Positions 1 to 8,205 of a stretch of DNA of 30,700 bases are shown in pieces. The translations under genes and the position numbers were made by a program. The first letter of the stretch is position 1. Each line of letters begins with the position of its first letter. Source of the DNA: an uncultured Robinsoniella sp. (lineage in GTDB: Bacteria; Bacillota; Clostridia; Lachnospirales; Lachnospiraceae); contig UQCR01000085.1 of NCBI GenBank assembly GCA_900539655.1, positions 1-30,700 on the forward strand, given 5' to 3'. The notes below the pieces were generated by a model. That model did no database searches. It saw only the letters and a program-made list of their open reading frames with translations, and was not told where the DNA came from.

Positions 1-506
1 ACACCAACCCTGTGTCTTTTTAAATACTGGCGATATATGATTGCCATATCGGCATATACGAATAACGCAGCCACCGTACCGACAGCTATACCGGCTAAGA
101 AGCTAAGCCTGTATCCATCTGGTTCACCAAAAAAATCTAAATTTAAAAACAACATCCAAAATAACATGATACCCATTAGATAAGCGAATCCCATTACGAT
201 CAGATTTCTGATTCCCACATCTGATTTACCGGGAAATCCGCAGTAACACTCATATGCCGCATCACCAATACAAAATATTATGGAAGGAAAGAGTATAAGT
301 ATTAACCATTTAGATGTTTGTACCGGTATTTCACGAAATATATATAAAAGGATCTGATGTACAATGAAAGAACTTAAATACATAAAATAGCAAAATCGGT
401 TTCTGGTTCGCCACTCCTTTATGCTCACATCCTCAACGGTTTCTGTAACCTGAACTATTTCAATTTTATCCGGATGTATCAGTGTATTCCAAAGATTATT
501 TTTCAT
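1..506 (-). CDS. Partial four-helix membrane protein of unknown family (5' part only)
   Basis: An open frame of 168 codons runs from an ATG at 504-506 to the window edge without a stop, so only the N-terminal part is present. The start is well supported: AGGAGGGGGG lies 6-7 bases upstream. The translation has a polar N-terminus of about 40 residues (beginning MKNNLWNTLIHPDKIEIV) and then four hydrophobic stretches at about residues 40-56, 67-81, 100-122 and 131-152, the last followed by a basic stretch (YRQYLKRHR). This suggests an integral membrane protein with a cytoplasmic start. I do not recognise the family and assign no function. It is preceded by a possible promoter and is separated from the neighbouring LCP gene by that gene's terminator, so it is a separate transcription unit. 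Confidence 0.75.
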   Translation of the reverse strand, partial: MKNNLWNTLIHPDKIEIVQVTETVEDVSIKEWRTRNRFCYFMYLSSFIVHQILLYIFREIPVQTSKWLILILFPSIIFCIGDAAYECYCGFPGKSDVGIRNLIVMGFAYLMGIMLFWMLFLNLDFFGEPDGYRLSFLAGIAVGTVAALFVYADMAIIYRQYLKRHRVG

Positions 507-559
507 ATCAGTTCCCCCCTCCTGACTTTTACTCAATGTCTGTAACTCAACAGTAATAA

Positions 560-588
560 ATGATATCTTTATACTGAGTATACAGCAA
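560..588 (-). promoter_or_regulatory. Possible promoter of the partial membrane protein gene
   Basis: On the minus strand TTGCTG (583-588) and TATCAT (560-565) are separated by 17 bases, about 55 bases before the start at 506. The -35 is only a half match, so this is tentative. Confidence 0.4.
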
Positions 589-624
589 TCCGGCTTCAAT
601 CACAATGTTTTCTGAAAATTTTAC

Positions 625-663
625 CAAATAAAAAGCAGCTTGCTGTACCAACAGCTAACTGCT
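625..663 (-). terminator. Rho-independent terminator after the LCP gene
   Basis: On the minus strand, 30 bases after the LCP stop codon, arms 651-663 and 634-646 form a 13-bp stem (one wobble, one mismatch) around a 4-base loop, followed by TTTTATTT. It ends the glgB-to-LCP gene run. Confidence 0.8.
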
Positions 664-692
664 CTTTCTCTGGGTTGAACCTTAATCTAATC

Positions 693-1985
693 TTATTTTG
701 TCTCTGACTCCGATTCTGTTTCCGATTCTGTCTCAGCAGTGGTACTTATTTTAGATGAATTAGAACCATTGCTAAACGCCCCCTTAGAAGCCTTTTCACT
801 GGAATCTTCTGACGTATCTTTTGTCTTATCTTCTGATGAATCTTCTGACGTATCTCCGGTTGATTTATCTATTGATTTATCTGATAATTTCTCTGAAGTT
901 TTCTCTGTAGATTCTTCTTTAGGCCCTACTCCGGTGAGTTTCTGTATCTTTTCACTCAGATCCTTGACCCTGGCTGAAGGATCATAGTCTTCTGTACCAA
1001 AAAGGAATGCGTGCAGTTTCACAACGTTGCTTTCCAAAGTCTGTGGTACTTCATCATCTCCTGATCCACCTTTTCCGCCGGTCTTATGATCGTAAGGGAA
1101 TCCGATTGTCTCGGTTATATTATAGGATAACAGTCCCATTCCCATGGATATCATCTCTGACTGGGTCATACTGGTTCGGATCATTGGAAATACTTCATCC
1201 ATGATCTTATTGAGTGTTCCAACATCTGCTTTTTTCACCTTTTCAACGATTTTCTCAATGACTTCCCGCTGACGTTCGGTTCTCTTAAAATCATTTCCTG
1301 CAGTATAGCGAATTCTGGAATAGGAGGTTGCCTGTACGCCATTCATATTATAAGTACCTGCTCCCGGAAGCTTTTCATAGCTTTTGCCTGTTACTTCTGA
1401 AGTTTCCACACAATAATTATTCAGATGCACACTTTCCGCTTCATCTACTGTCAGTTCTATTCCACCCAATAAATCCACGATCTCAGCTAATGCATTAAAA
1501 TCAACGGATATATAATCCTGAATTTTCAAATCAAAGTTTTCATTTAATGTAGATACAGCTCTTTCCGCTCCGCCATTGGCATATGCGGCATTTGCTTTTC
1601 TATATAAATCTCCGCCAATGTATAAGTACGTATCACGATAAACCGATACCAGTTTTACTTCTTTAGTGTCGTTATTGATGCTTGCAATAATAATTGCATC
1701 ACTGTTAGCCCGGGAGAGATCTTCATCTCTGGTATCCAGACCAAAGAGTGCTATATTCGTATATCCTTTGATGACTTTATTCGTTTCAAGTTCTTCATTT
1801 ACTACTACTTTGTCCATGTTCATTTCGCTGGACTGTATTTTACCAAGTTTGCTTTGTACATAAGAGTATGCAAAAGCCACTGCTGCTACAATCAAAAGCA
1901 GTACTACTCCTACAATAATCAAAATTTTCTTTTTCCTGCGTTTTTTATAGCCTGGATCTTCTTTATCCACTTTTTCTTTGTCCAT
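693..1985 (-). CDS. LytR-CpsA-Psr (LCP) family cell-wall polymer ligase with long acidic/Ser-Thr tail
   Basis: LCP proteins are membrane-anchored enzymes that transfer lipid-linked glycopolymers (teichoic acid-like or capsular) onto peptidoglycan outside the cell. The 430-residue protein has a basic cytoplasmic start, one transmembrane helix at about 21-42, and the LCP catalytic domain from about 75 to 330. Family signatures are visible: GLDTRD with R86/D87, R92 and D96, the VYRDTY motif with R117/D118, and SRIRYTAGNDFKRTERQR at about 222-240, whose arginines bind the polyprenyl pyrophosphate. Residues 357-430 are an unusual low-complexity tail of Ser, Thr, Glu, Asp and Lys with a repeated TSEDSSE segment. 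The start has AGGAG about 10 bases upstream. It is the last gene of the unit, 37 bases after the sirtuin-like gene and just before a terminator. The family call is firm; the exact polymer is unknown. Confidence 0.93.
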   Translation of the reverse strand: MDKEKVDKEDPGYKKRRKKKILIIVGVVLLLIVAAVAFAYSYVQSKLGKIQSSEMNMDKVVVNEELETNKVIKGYTNIALFGLDTRDEDLSRANSDAIIIASINNDTKEVKLVSVYRDTYLYIGGDLYRKANAAYANGGAERAVSTLNENFDLKIQDYISVDFNALAEIVDLLGGIELTVDEAESVHLNNYCVETSEVTGKSYEKLPGAGTYNMNGVQATSYSRIRYTAGNDFKRTERQREVIEKIVEKVKKADVGTLNKIMDEVFPMIRTSMTQSEMISMGMGLLSYNITETIGFPYDHKTGGKGGSGDDEVPQTLESNVVKLHAFLFGTEDYDPSARVKDLSEKIQKLTGVGPKEESTEKTSEKLSDKSIDKSTGDTSEDSSEDKTKDTSEDSSEKASKGAFSNGSNSSKISTTAETESETESESETK

Positions 1986-2022
1986 TGGATTAATGCTCCT
2001 TTAAATAATCCCGTATTTTCTG

Positions 2023-2766
2023 TCACAGTTGAATCATATCCACTACCTTTGGAAAGAACGTCTGCACATTGTCATGATACACCATATCTGCAACATTGTC
2101 AGCATAATGTTCCTGGGAATTTATTAAAATTAACCTTTGACCCTGAAAGTATTGTATACACTCTCTGCATAATTCCGTTTTCAGATGCAGACCAAGCACC
2201 AGCAGTACATCTGCTTTTGCCACTTCTTCTGCCGCCTTACTCATTACATGGTTATCCACCATTTCTCCTACCAGCCGTACTCCGGGATGGAGCGGAATAT
2301 TGCAATCATCGCAAAGCGGAACATTTTCCGACTTTTTTATATAGTCCAGTGAAAACTGTTTTAAACATCTTGGACAATGGTTATTTTCATATATATTTCC
2401 ATGAAGGTTAATGACTTTTTTACAACCTGCTCTCTGGGGAAGATTATATATTTCCCTAGTAATAATATATTTAAGCCTTCCCATGGCTTCTAGTCTTGCC
2501 AGTGCATAGTATGCGGGTCCTGGTTCTTCTTCATTTTGGGACAGAATGTCATCTTTATAGTAATTATAAAATTTTTCCGGATTGGTGGCAAAGCAACGGG
2601 CTGAAAATAACTCCTCCGGAGAGTACCCGTACTTTCTTTCAATTCGATAGGCCTCATCTTTGTCGTGATAATGAGAAATGCCTACCTCTCGCATCATATT
2701 CAGGCCCCCAAGGGCCACCAGATATTCAGATTGCTGTATTGCTTTGATTAAATAGTCTATCTTCAT
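2023..2766 (-). CDS. Divergent SIR2-family (sirtuin-like) protein with altered NAD-site motifs
   Basis: Sirtuins remove acyl groups from protein lysines using NAD. This 247-residue protein keeps the sirtuin frame: the HG of LHGN (H122, the catalytic histidine in the family), a zinc module CPRC (131-134) with CDDC (152-155), the GEMVDN stretch at 168-172 and an NAD-binding-like LLVLGLHL at 188-195. However, the N-terminal GAGxSxxSGIPDFR motif is replaced by GGLNMMREVGIS (20-31), and TQNID is replaced by TREIY (103-107). I recall similar changes in other Lachnospiraceae sequences, so this is probably a real subfamily rather than a decaying gene. The start at 2766 is preferred because AAGGAAAGG precedes it; an in-frame ATG at 2805 would add 13 residues but has no ribosome binding site. 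It lies between the CsoR-like and LCP genes. Deacylase activity is uncertain. Confidence 0.8.
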   Translation of the reverse strand: MKIDYLIKAIQQSEYLVALGGLNMMREVGISHYHDKDEAYRIERKYGYSPEELFSARCFATNPEKFYNYYKDDILSQNEEEPGPAYYALARLEAMGRLKYIITREIYNLPQRAGCKKVINLHGNIYENNHCPRCLKQFSLDYIKKSENVPLCDDCNIPLHPGVRLVGEMVDNHVMSKAAEEVAKADVLLVLGLHLKTELCRECIQYFQGQRLILINSQEHYADNVADMVYHDNVQTFFPKVVDMIQL

Positions 2767-2811
2767 AAACTCATCCCTTTCCTTAAAGCAATCTGCACAT
2801 TGCAAGATATT

Positions 2812-3234
2812 TTATTTTATAAAACGGTCTATAGCTTTATTCAATTCTTCAATCGCCTGTGTATCGCCCGACTCAACTGCATCAATCAGGCAATGCTGAA
2901 TGTGGTCGTGCAGAATGACCTTTCCTGTATTGTTAATTGCTGCTTTTACCGCTGATAACTGGATGAGGACTTCACTGCAGTCCCTTCCGCTTTCTACCAT
3001 CCTCTTAATGGACTCCAGATGCCCGATTGCCCGTGATAAACGATTAATAACCGCTTTTGTACTCTCATGGGAGTGTACATGGCCATGGGAATGTGGAACG
3101 GACTCATTTTCATGAACATGAATATGCATATGTTCATACACAGTCCCATCCTCCCTTACATGTGTATGGGCTCCGGATTGATGCTCCTGTGTTTCACTAT
3201 TCCTTTCTTCATCCGTTTCTCTTGATACTGCCAT
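2812..3234 (-). CDS. CsoR/RcnR-family metal-sensing repressor with His-rich N-terminal extension
   Basis: Members of this all-helical DUF156 family are tetrameric repressors that leave DNA when they bind Cu(I), Ni or Co, or react with formaldehyde or sulfide. The conserved core is about residues 58-140. It carries C86, H111 and C115, the same 25/29 spacing as the copper-binding Cys-His-Cys triad of CsoR, so copper sensing is the leading hypothesis. What is unusual is the first 57 residues, which contain 12 histidines, mostly as HxH (HMHIHVH at 35-41, HSHGHVHSH at 48-56). This extension could bind additional metal or act as a buffer. The start has AGGAGG 7-8 bases upstream and is 5 bases after the mscS-like stop, indicating translational coupling. 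No metal exporter or metallochaperone is adjacent, so its target operon is not visible here. Confidence 0.88.
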   Translation of the reverse strand: MAVSRETDEERNSETQEHQSGAHTHVREDGTVYEHMHIHVHENESVPHSHGHVHSHESTKAVINRLSRAIGHLESIKRMVESGRDCSEVLIQLSAVKAAINNTGKVILHDHIQHCLIDAVESGDTQAIEELNKAIDRFIK

Positions 3235-3239
3235 TACAG

Positions 3240-4121
3240 TTACCTCCTGTTTATCTCGTTTTGTACCTCTGCATTTTTTATTGTAACGTCTAATTGATTA
3301 TATGGAATATTAATATCCTTCTGGTCAAATGCATACTTCACGCGTTCCATGATTCTCCATCTTGCCGGCCAGTAATCCTCCGGTTTTACCCAGGATCGAA
3401 AACCTAATTCCACGCTGCTTGCTGCCAGATTATCCACAAAGATTTCTATCGGTTCTTCCTTTAATATTGCTATATCGTTATTCAGAATTTCCTCCAGTAT
3501 TTCCTTCGCCTTTCTGATATCGGCTTTGTATGATATGCCAATCACCAGTCTCAGCTGCCTTTTACTTTGCCTTGATAAATTCGTCAGGCTTGTATTGGAT
3601 AATGAACCATTCGGTATACTGATTGTCCGGTTATCCGGAGTCAGTAAAGTCGTATAGAACAAATCTATTTTACTGACCGTACCTTCATTGTCATTCACAT
3701 CTTCCTTGATATAATCACCTATACTAAACGGCTTCATCAGCAGGAGAATAAAGCCTCCTGCCAGATTTCCCAGGGATTCCTTCAGTGCCAGAACGATACC
3801 AACACCCATGGAACCCAATAATGCCGCAATGGATGCTTCTTTTACTCCCAGATAGGTTGCAATTCCCGATACCAGTAAGATATAGAGAATTGCCTTTACC
3901 AGTGAATTAAGGAAATGTACAGAGCCTTCTTCTAAACCTGCACGCAGAAACGGTTTTTTCAGAAGCTTTAACATCCACTTTATCATTTTACTTCCAATAA
4001 AAAATACTAGCAGGGCAATTAAGATTTTAATTCCAAAGTCGGCGATACCCGGAAGTTTTTGTTCAAAATATTTTACAACAGCATTCGCCTTCTCTACCTG
4101 ATCTGCAATTGTGTCTTCCAT
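3240..4121 (-). CDS. MscS-family small-conductance mechanosensitive channel
   Basis: This is a membrane channel that opens under membrane tension to release solutes during hypo-osmotic shock. The 293-residue protein is close to the E. coli MscS length (286). Hydrophobic helices lie at about 28-48, 68-90 and 95-120; the third has the Gly/Ala-rich pore pattern (AALLGSMGVGIVLALKESLG) that leads into LAGGFILLLMKPFSIGD, the family hallmark at the pore end. The remaining residues form the cytoplasmic beta and alpha/beta vestibule, including SKIDLFYTTLLTPDNRTISIPN. The start has AAAGGG about 8 bases upstream. It lies 45 bases downstream of glgB and 5 bases before the CsoR-like gene, so it is co-transcribed with both. 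Confidence 0.93.
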   Translation of the reverse strand: MEDTIADQVEKANAVVKYFEQKLPGIADFGIKILIALLVFFIGSKMIKWMLKLLKKPFLRAGLEEGSVHFLNSLVKAILYILLVSGIATYLGVKEASIAALLGSMGVGIVLALKESLGNLAGGFILLLMKPFSIGDYIKEDVNDNEGTVSKIDLFYTTLLTPDNRTISIPNGSLSNTSLTNLSRQSKRQLRLVIGISYKADIRKAKEILEEILNNDIAILKEEPIEIFVDNLAASSVELGFRSWVKPEDYWPARWRIMERVKYAFDQKDINIPYNQLDVTIKNAEVQNEINRR

Positions 4122-4166
4122 TTTAATTACCCTTTCATCTCTTTTAATTCTGATCTTTTATAACTC

Positions 4167-6887
4167 TTATTTCTGATCTTTTTCTGCATCCTGTTGCTTT
4201 TTTGTTCTGGCTGTTCCAGCCGTTTTTTTTGCCGTTGACTTTTTTGCGGTCTTTTTTATCGGCTTAACTGGCTTTGCTGCCTTTTCTTCTTTCGTCGGCT
4301 CTGCTTCTGCCTTTGTTGCATTTTCTGCCTTCACCGGCTCTGCTTCTGCCTTTGCTATCTTTTCTGTCTTCACCAGCTCTGCTTCTGCCTTTGCTATCTT
4401 TTCTGTCTTCACCGGCTCTACTTCTGCCTTTGTTACCTTTTCTGTCTTCACCGGCTCTGCTTCTGCCTTTGTTACCTTCTCTGTCTCCACCGGCTCTAAT
4501 TTTTCTACTTTTACCTCAACCGGTTTAAGCTTCTCAGACTTTACAGGCACTGCCGTTGCCGGTGCCGCAGCCTGTCCTAAGCCCTGGCTTTCTGCTTCTT
4601 CGATTTTCTTCTGAAGCTCGTCCTTTAAATTACTTTTCTTTGCCTTGGCTTTTACCGGCTTTTGCTCAGCCTTTTTCTCTACCGCTTTGGTGTAAGAAAA
4701 AATAGATATGCCCATTGGCGGTACCTTTATGGAAATGGAATTCGGTCGGTCATCACACTCTTCTTTTTTAGATGGTTTCACTCTTGGATTCACCATTCCC
4801 GTACCACCAAATTCTTTTCTGTCACTGTTAAATATTTCTTTGTACTTACCAGGGTAAGGCACTCCTATTTTATGGTTTTCATAAACAAGAGGTGAGAAAT
4901 TACATACGATTAACAGCATTTCATCCTTTTTACGAGTATTTCTGGTAAAGACAATCATATTTTCATTTGCAGATATATTATTAATCCACTCAAAACCTTT
5001 TGGATCATAATCCATTTGATAAAGCGCCGGGTTCTTTACATAGAATGCATTTAATGCTTTTACATAATCCTGCATCTGTTTATGCTGTTTGACATCCAGC
5101 ATGTCCCACTCCAGCTCTTTCTCTTCCGACCATTCCGAATACTGAGCAAATTCCTGTCCCATGAACAGAAGCTTTTTACCCGGATGCGCCATCATATATC
5201 CGTAAGCGGCTCTCAGATTAGCGAACTGATTTTTCGGCTCTCCCGGCATTTTACCGATCATCGAAGCCTTGCCATGAACAACTTCATCATGTGACAGTGT
5301 CAGGATGAAATCCTCGCTGTATGCATATACCATGCTAAACGTCAGTTCCCCATGGTGGCCTCCCCTAAATAGCGGGTCCAGAGACATATAATGGATAAAA
5401 TCATTCATCCATCCCATATTCCATTTATAATCAAATCCCAGTCCGTCATCTTCCAGCGGCGCCGTTATCTTCGGCCATGCCGTTGATTCTTCCGCGATGA
5501 GAATAGCTCCGCCTTCTTTTTTCTTAAAAACTCCGTTGAGCTGTTTGAAAAATTCTACTGCCTCAAGGTTTTCATTGCCGCCATACATATTGGCAACCCA
5601 TTCGCCATCGTTCTTGCCATAATCCAGATAGAGCATAGAAGCTACCGCATCCATACGAATTCCGTCTACATGGTATTTTTCTGCCCAGAATAAAGCATTC
5701 GCAATCAGGAAGTTCCTTACCTCAGGACGCCCATAATTGTAAATCAGAGTCCCCCAGTGAGGATGCGATCCCTGTCTTGGATCCAGATGCTCATAGAGGC
5801 AGGTCCCGTCAAAAGTACAAAGCCCAAAGGTGTCTCTTGGAAAATGTGCCGGTACCCAGTCCAGAATCACGCCTATGCCCTGCTGGTGCATATAATCCAT
5901 GAAGAACATAAAGTCTTCCGGCGTTCCATAGCGGCTGGTTGGTGCATAATATCCAGTTACCTGATACCCCCAGGAACCATCAAACGGATGTTCCATGATC
6001 GGCATGAGTTCTATGTGAGTATACCCCATCTCTTTGATATATGCGGCAATCTGTGGTGCCAGTTCCCTGTAGCCTAAGAATTTTTTTTCTTCATCCTCAG
6101 GACGCTTCCAGGAACCCAAATGCATTTCATATACAGCCATAGGCTCTTTTTTGGTATCCGTTTTCTTTCTTTTAGCCAGCCAGGCAGCATCTGTCCATTT
6201 GAAATTCCGAAGATCAGCCACTACCGATGCATTGTTCGGTCTTAACTCTGCGGCATTGGCATAAGGATCAGCTTTCAGATAGGTGAGTCCGCCTTTTGCT
6301 TTAATCTCATATTTATAGATATCCCCAACTTTCACTCCGGGAATAAATAATTCGAAGATTCCACTGTCCCACAGTCTTCTCATAGGGAAACGCCTGCCAT
6401 CCCATGAATTGAAATCGCCAACGACGCTGACTCTGGTTGCATTAGGCGCCCATACTGCAAAGTACACGCCTTCGGTTCCTCCCAGGATCATGGGGTGGGC
6501 TCCCAGCTTTTCATAGATATCATAGCAGATACCTGCGTTAAACTTCTTTGTTTCCTTTTCCGTAATCTGCGGTGCAAATGCATACGGATCTTTTATCTCT
6601 TGTGTATCTCCAGTATCATAAGTAATTTTAAACGTGTAATCAGGAATGCTTTTTCTAGGTATTAAGACTGCAAAATACCCCGCCTCATCTTCCATTTCCA
6701 TCTCGTATTCTTTTTTTACCCCGTCTATACACACGGCAGCCTGAACTGCCTGTGGAATAAATGCCTGTATCAATACGCCTTCTTCTGTAAGATGTGCTCC
6801 CAATAATGAATGGGGATTGTCCTCTTCTGAATAAACAATTGCCTCAATTGCTGCCCAATCCATTAACTCGTATAATTTTTCATTCAT
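4167..6887 (-). CDS. glgB: 1,4-alpha-glucan (glycogen) branching enzyme with long repetitive C-terminal tail
   Basis: GlgB cuts an alpha-1,4-glucan chain and re-attaches it as an alpha-1,6 branch. The 906-residue protein has an N-terminal CBM48-type region (about 1-240), the GH13 barrel and a C-terminal beta domain ending near residue 735. The four GH13 regions are present: DWVPAHFP, GIRMDAV with nucleophile D413, ILIAEES with acid/base E466, and LSHDEVVHGK with a transition-state Asp near 534; the 53-residue spacing of D413 and E466 equals that of the E. coli enzyme. Residues about 735-906 are extra: Lys/Ala/Glu/Pro-rich with 13-residue repeats (near 796-866), ending in a lysine-rich segment. 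Typical GlgB is 630-750 residues. The start at 6887 is chosen because AGGAGG lies 7 bases upstream; a start at 6908 would place that site inside the gene. It is the first gene of a five-gene unit. No other glycogen genes are nearby. Confidence 0.95.
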   Translation of the reverse strand: MNEKLYELMDWAAIEAIVYSEEDNPHSLLGAHLTEEGVLIQAFIPQAVQAAVCIDGVKKEYEMEMEDEAGYFAVLIPRKSIPDYTFKITYDTGDTQEIKDPYAFAPQITEKETKKFNAGICYDIYEKLGAHPMILGGTEGVYFAVWAPNATRVSVVGDFNSWDGRRFPMRRLWDSGIFELFIPGVKVGDIYKYEIKAKGGLTYLKADPYANAAELRPNNASVVADLRNFKWTDAAWLAKRKKTDTKKEPMAVYEMHLGSWKRPEDEEKKFLGYRELAPQIAAYIKEMGYTHIELMPIMEHPFDGSWGYQVTGYYAPTSRYGTPEDFMFFMDYMHQQGIGVILDWVPAHFPRDTFGLCTFDGTCLYEHLDPRQGSHPHWGTLIYNYGRPEVRNFLIANALFWAEKYHVDGIRMDAVASMLYLDYGKNDGEWVANMYGGNENLEAVEFFKQLNGVFKKKEGGAILIAEESTAWPKITAPLEDDGLGFDYKWNMGWMNDFIHYMSLDPLFRGGHHGELTFSMVYAYSEDFILTLSHDEVVHGKASMIGKMPGEPKNQFANLRAAYGYMMAHPGKKLLFMGQEFAQYSEWSEEKELEWDMLDVKQHKQMQDYVKALNAFYVKNPALYQMDYDPKGFEWINNISANENMIVFTRNTRKKDEMLLIVCNFSPLVYENHKIGVPYPGKYKEIFNSDRKEFGGTGMVNPRVKPSKKEECDDRPNSISIKVPPMGISIFSYTKAVEKKAEQKPVKAKAKKSNLKDELQKKIEEAESQGLGQAAAPATAVPVKSEKLKPVEVKVEKLEPVETEKVTKAEAEPVKTEKVTKAEVEPVKTEKIAKAEAELVKTEKIAKAEAEPVKAENATKAEAEPTKEEKAAKPVKPIKKTAKKSTAKKTAGTARTKKQQDAEKDQK
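4291..4500 (-). repeat. 39-bp in-frame tandem repeat within the glgB tail
   Basis: About 5.4 copies of a 39-bp unit encode a 13-residue motif with consensus VKTEKxxKAEAEP. Adjacent copies differ by a few bases (for example ACC/ATC and GTT/GCT variants), while the reading frame is kept throughout. This is a minisatellite that probably changes copy number between strains. Confidence 0.88.
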
Positions 6888-6920
6888 AGCATACCCTCCT
6901 TGTCCCATTTCTATATGGCT

Positions 6921-6935
6921 ATTTTACCACATTTA
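6921..6935 (-). promoter_or_regulatory. Possible extended -10 promoter for the glgB unit
   Basis: On the minus strand TGTGGTAAAAT gives an extended -10 (TGG plus TAAAAT at 6921-6926), 34 bases before the glgB start. No convincing -35 is seen at 16-18 bases. It is the only candidate in the 82-base gap after the DUF1015 gene. Confidence 0.35.
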
Positions 6936-6969
6936 TCTTATGAATGGAACTAAAACTGTTCCCGCGGTT

Positions 6970-8205
6970 TTACGTAAGGCTGTGGATAAACAATCCGCTT
7001 CTGAGTTTTGGCTCGAACCAGGTGGATTTCGGAGGCATCAAAAGACCCGCATCTGCGACTGCAAACAGTTCACCTATGGAAGTGGGATACATGGAAAATG
7101 CCACGCCGCCACACTCTTTCACTCTCATTTCCAGTTCCGCAAGTCCGCGGATACCGCCAACAAAATCAATCCTTTTGTCCGTCTTTGGGTCACCGATTCC
7201 AAGCACCGGATGTAACAGCTCATCCTGTAAAACAGATACATCAAGGCCTTTTACCGGATCTTCTGAAACATTTTCCGGTTTCACCTGCAGACGATACCAG
7301 CCATCTGTTAAATACATTCCTAAAATTCCCTTTGCATCCGGCTTAACAGGTACTTCGGATTTTTGGATATCAAATTTTTCTGCTGCCTTTTCCCTGAATG
7401 ATTCCCCGGACATTCCATTTAAGTCCATCACTACCCGGTTATAATCCAGAATCAGAAGCTCGTCTTCCGAAAATAAAACCGAAAGGAAATAATTAAATTC
7501 TTCCAAACCGTCATAGTCCGGATGTGCTTCTCTGCGCTTTAAACCAACTTTAACAGCTGAAGCTGCACGGTGATGCCCATCCGCTATGTAAATATGCCCA
7601 ACCTTTTCAAATGCTGCCTGAATATCAGAAATCAGATCTGCATCCTCTACTTTCCAGCCCCTGTGGGTAATCCCATCCGGAGATACAAAATCGAATACCG
7701 GTTTTTCTGATTTCCCCTGCAAAACCAGCTTTTTCAGAACCTCATTTTTACGGTATGCCAGGAAAATTGGTCCCGTCTGGGCATCACAGCTGTCTACATG
7801 GCGGATGCGGTCCTGTTCTTTATCCGCCCTGGTATTCTCATGCTTTTTAATCACTCCACTCATATAGTCATCGATAGATGCGCAGGCAACAATGCCTGTC
7901 TGTGACCTGCCATCCATAACCAGTTCATAGAGATAGTAACAGCATGATTCATCCTGTACAAATTCACCATCCTCTTTCATTTGCCATAAAATGTCATGGG
8001 CCTTCTGATATACGGACGGATCATAGGTATCCACCTCATCCGGAAACTGTGTCTCCCCCCGGTCTATTTTCAAAAAGCTATAAGGTTCCTTTTCTACTTC
8101 TGCTTTTGCTTCCTTCCTGTTATAAACATCATAGGGAAGTGCCGCAATTTTGGATGCCAGGTCTTCTCTTGGACGAATTGCCTGAAATGCTTTTACTTCT
8201 GCCAT
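6970..8205 (-). CDS. DUF1015 family protein, serine-pathway-associated
   Basis: This is a 411-residue cytoplasmic protein of the DUF1015 family; to my knowledge its reaction is not established. The start MAEVKAFQAIRP matches the usual family start, and AGGA lies 7 bases upstream; an 18-residue N-terminal extension from a GTG at 8259 is possible but would overlap the small gene more. Recognisable features are the RP..D.A..IAALPYDVYNR start, a central IYIADGHHRAASA motif with D209-G-H-H-R213 resembling the DGHHR-type motif of ParB/SerK-like folds, and a C-terminal FEP.LRSGLF ending. In Clostridia it is repeatedly found beside serA and serC, as here, while no phosphoserine phosphatase gene is in the window. 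A role in serine metabolism (phosphatase or kinase step) is an inference only. It overlaps the upstream 53-codon gene by 13 bases. Confidence 0.88.
   Translation of the reverse strand: MAEVKAFQAIRPREDLASKIAALPYDVYNRKEAKAEVEKEPYSFLKIDRGETQFPDEVDTYDPSVYQKAHDILWQMKEDGEFVQDESCCYYLYELVMDGRSQTGIVACASIDDYMSGVIKKHENTRADKEQDRIRHVDSCDAQTGPIFLAYRKNEVLKKLVLQGKSEKPVFDFVSPDGITHRGWKVEDADLISDIQAAFEKVGHIYIADGHHRAASAVKVGLKRREAHPDYDGLEEFNYFLSVLFSEDELLILDYNRVVMDLNGMSGESFREKAAEKFDIQKSEVPVKPDAKGILGMYLTDGWYRLQVKPENVSEDPVKGLDVSVLQDELLHPVLGIGDPKTDKRIDFVGGIRGLAELEMRVKECGGVAFSMYPTSIGELFAVADAGLLMPPKSTWFEPKLRSGLFIHSLT

Noticed and set aside
1854..2411. Plus-strand open frame (185 codons) opposite the LCP and sirtuin-like genes
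   Set aside because: Antisense shadow; no ribosome binding site and no protein-like pattern.
4274..4528. Repetitive Leu/Pro/Ser plus-strand frame, and the possibility of a CRISPR array, at the glgB repeat
   Set aside because: The repeat is continuous 39-bp coding DNA without unique spacers; the plus-strand frame is its complement.
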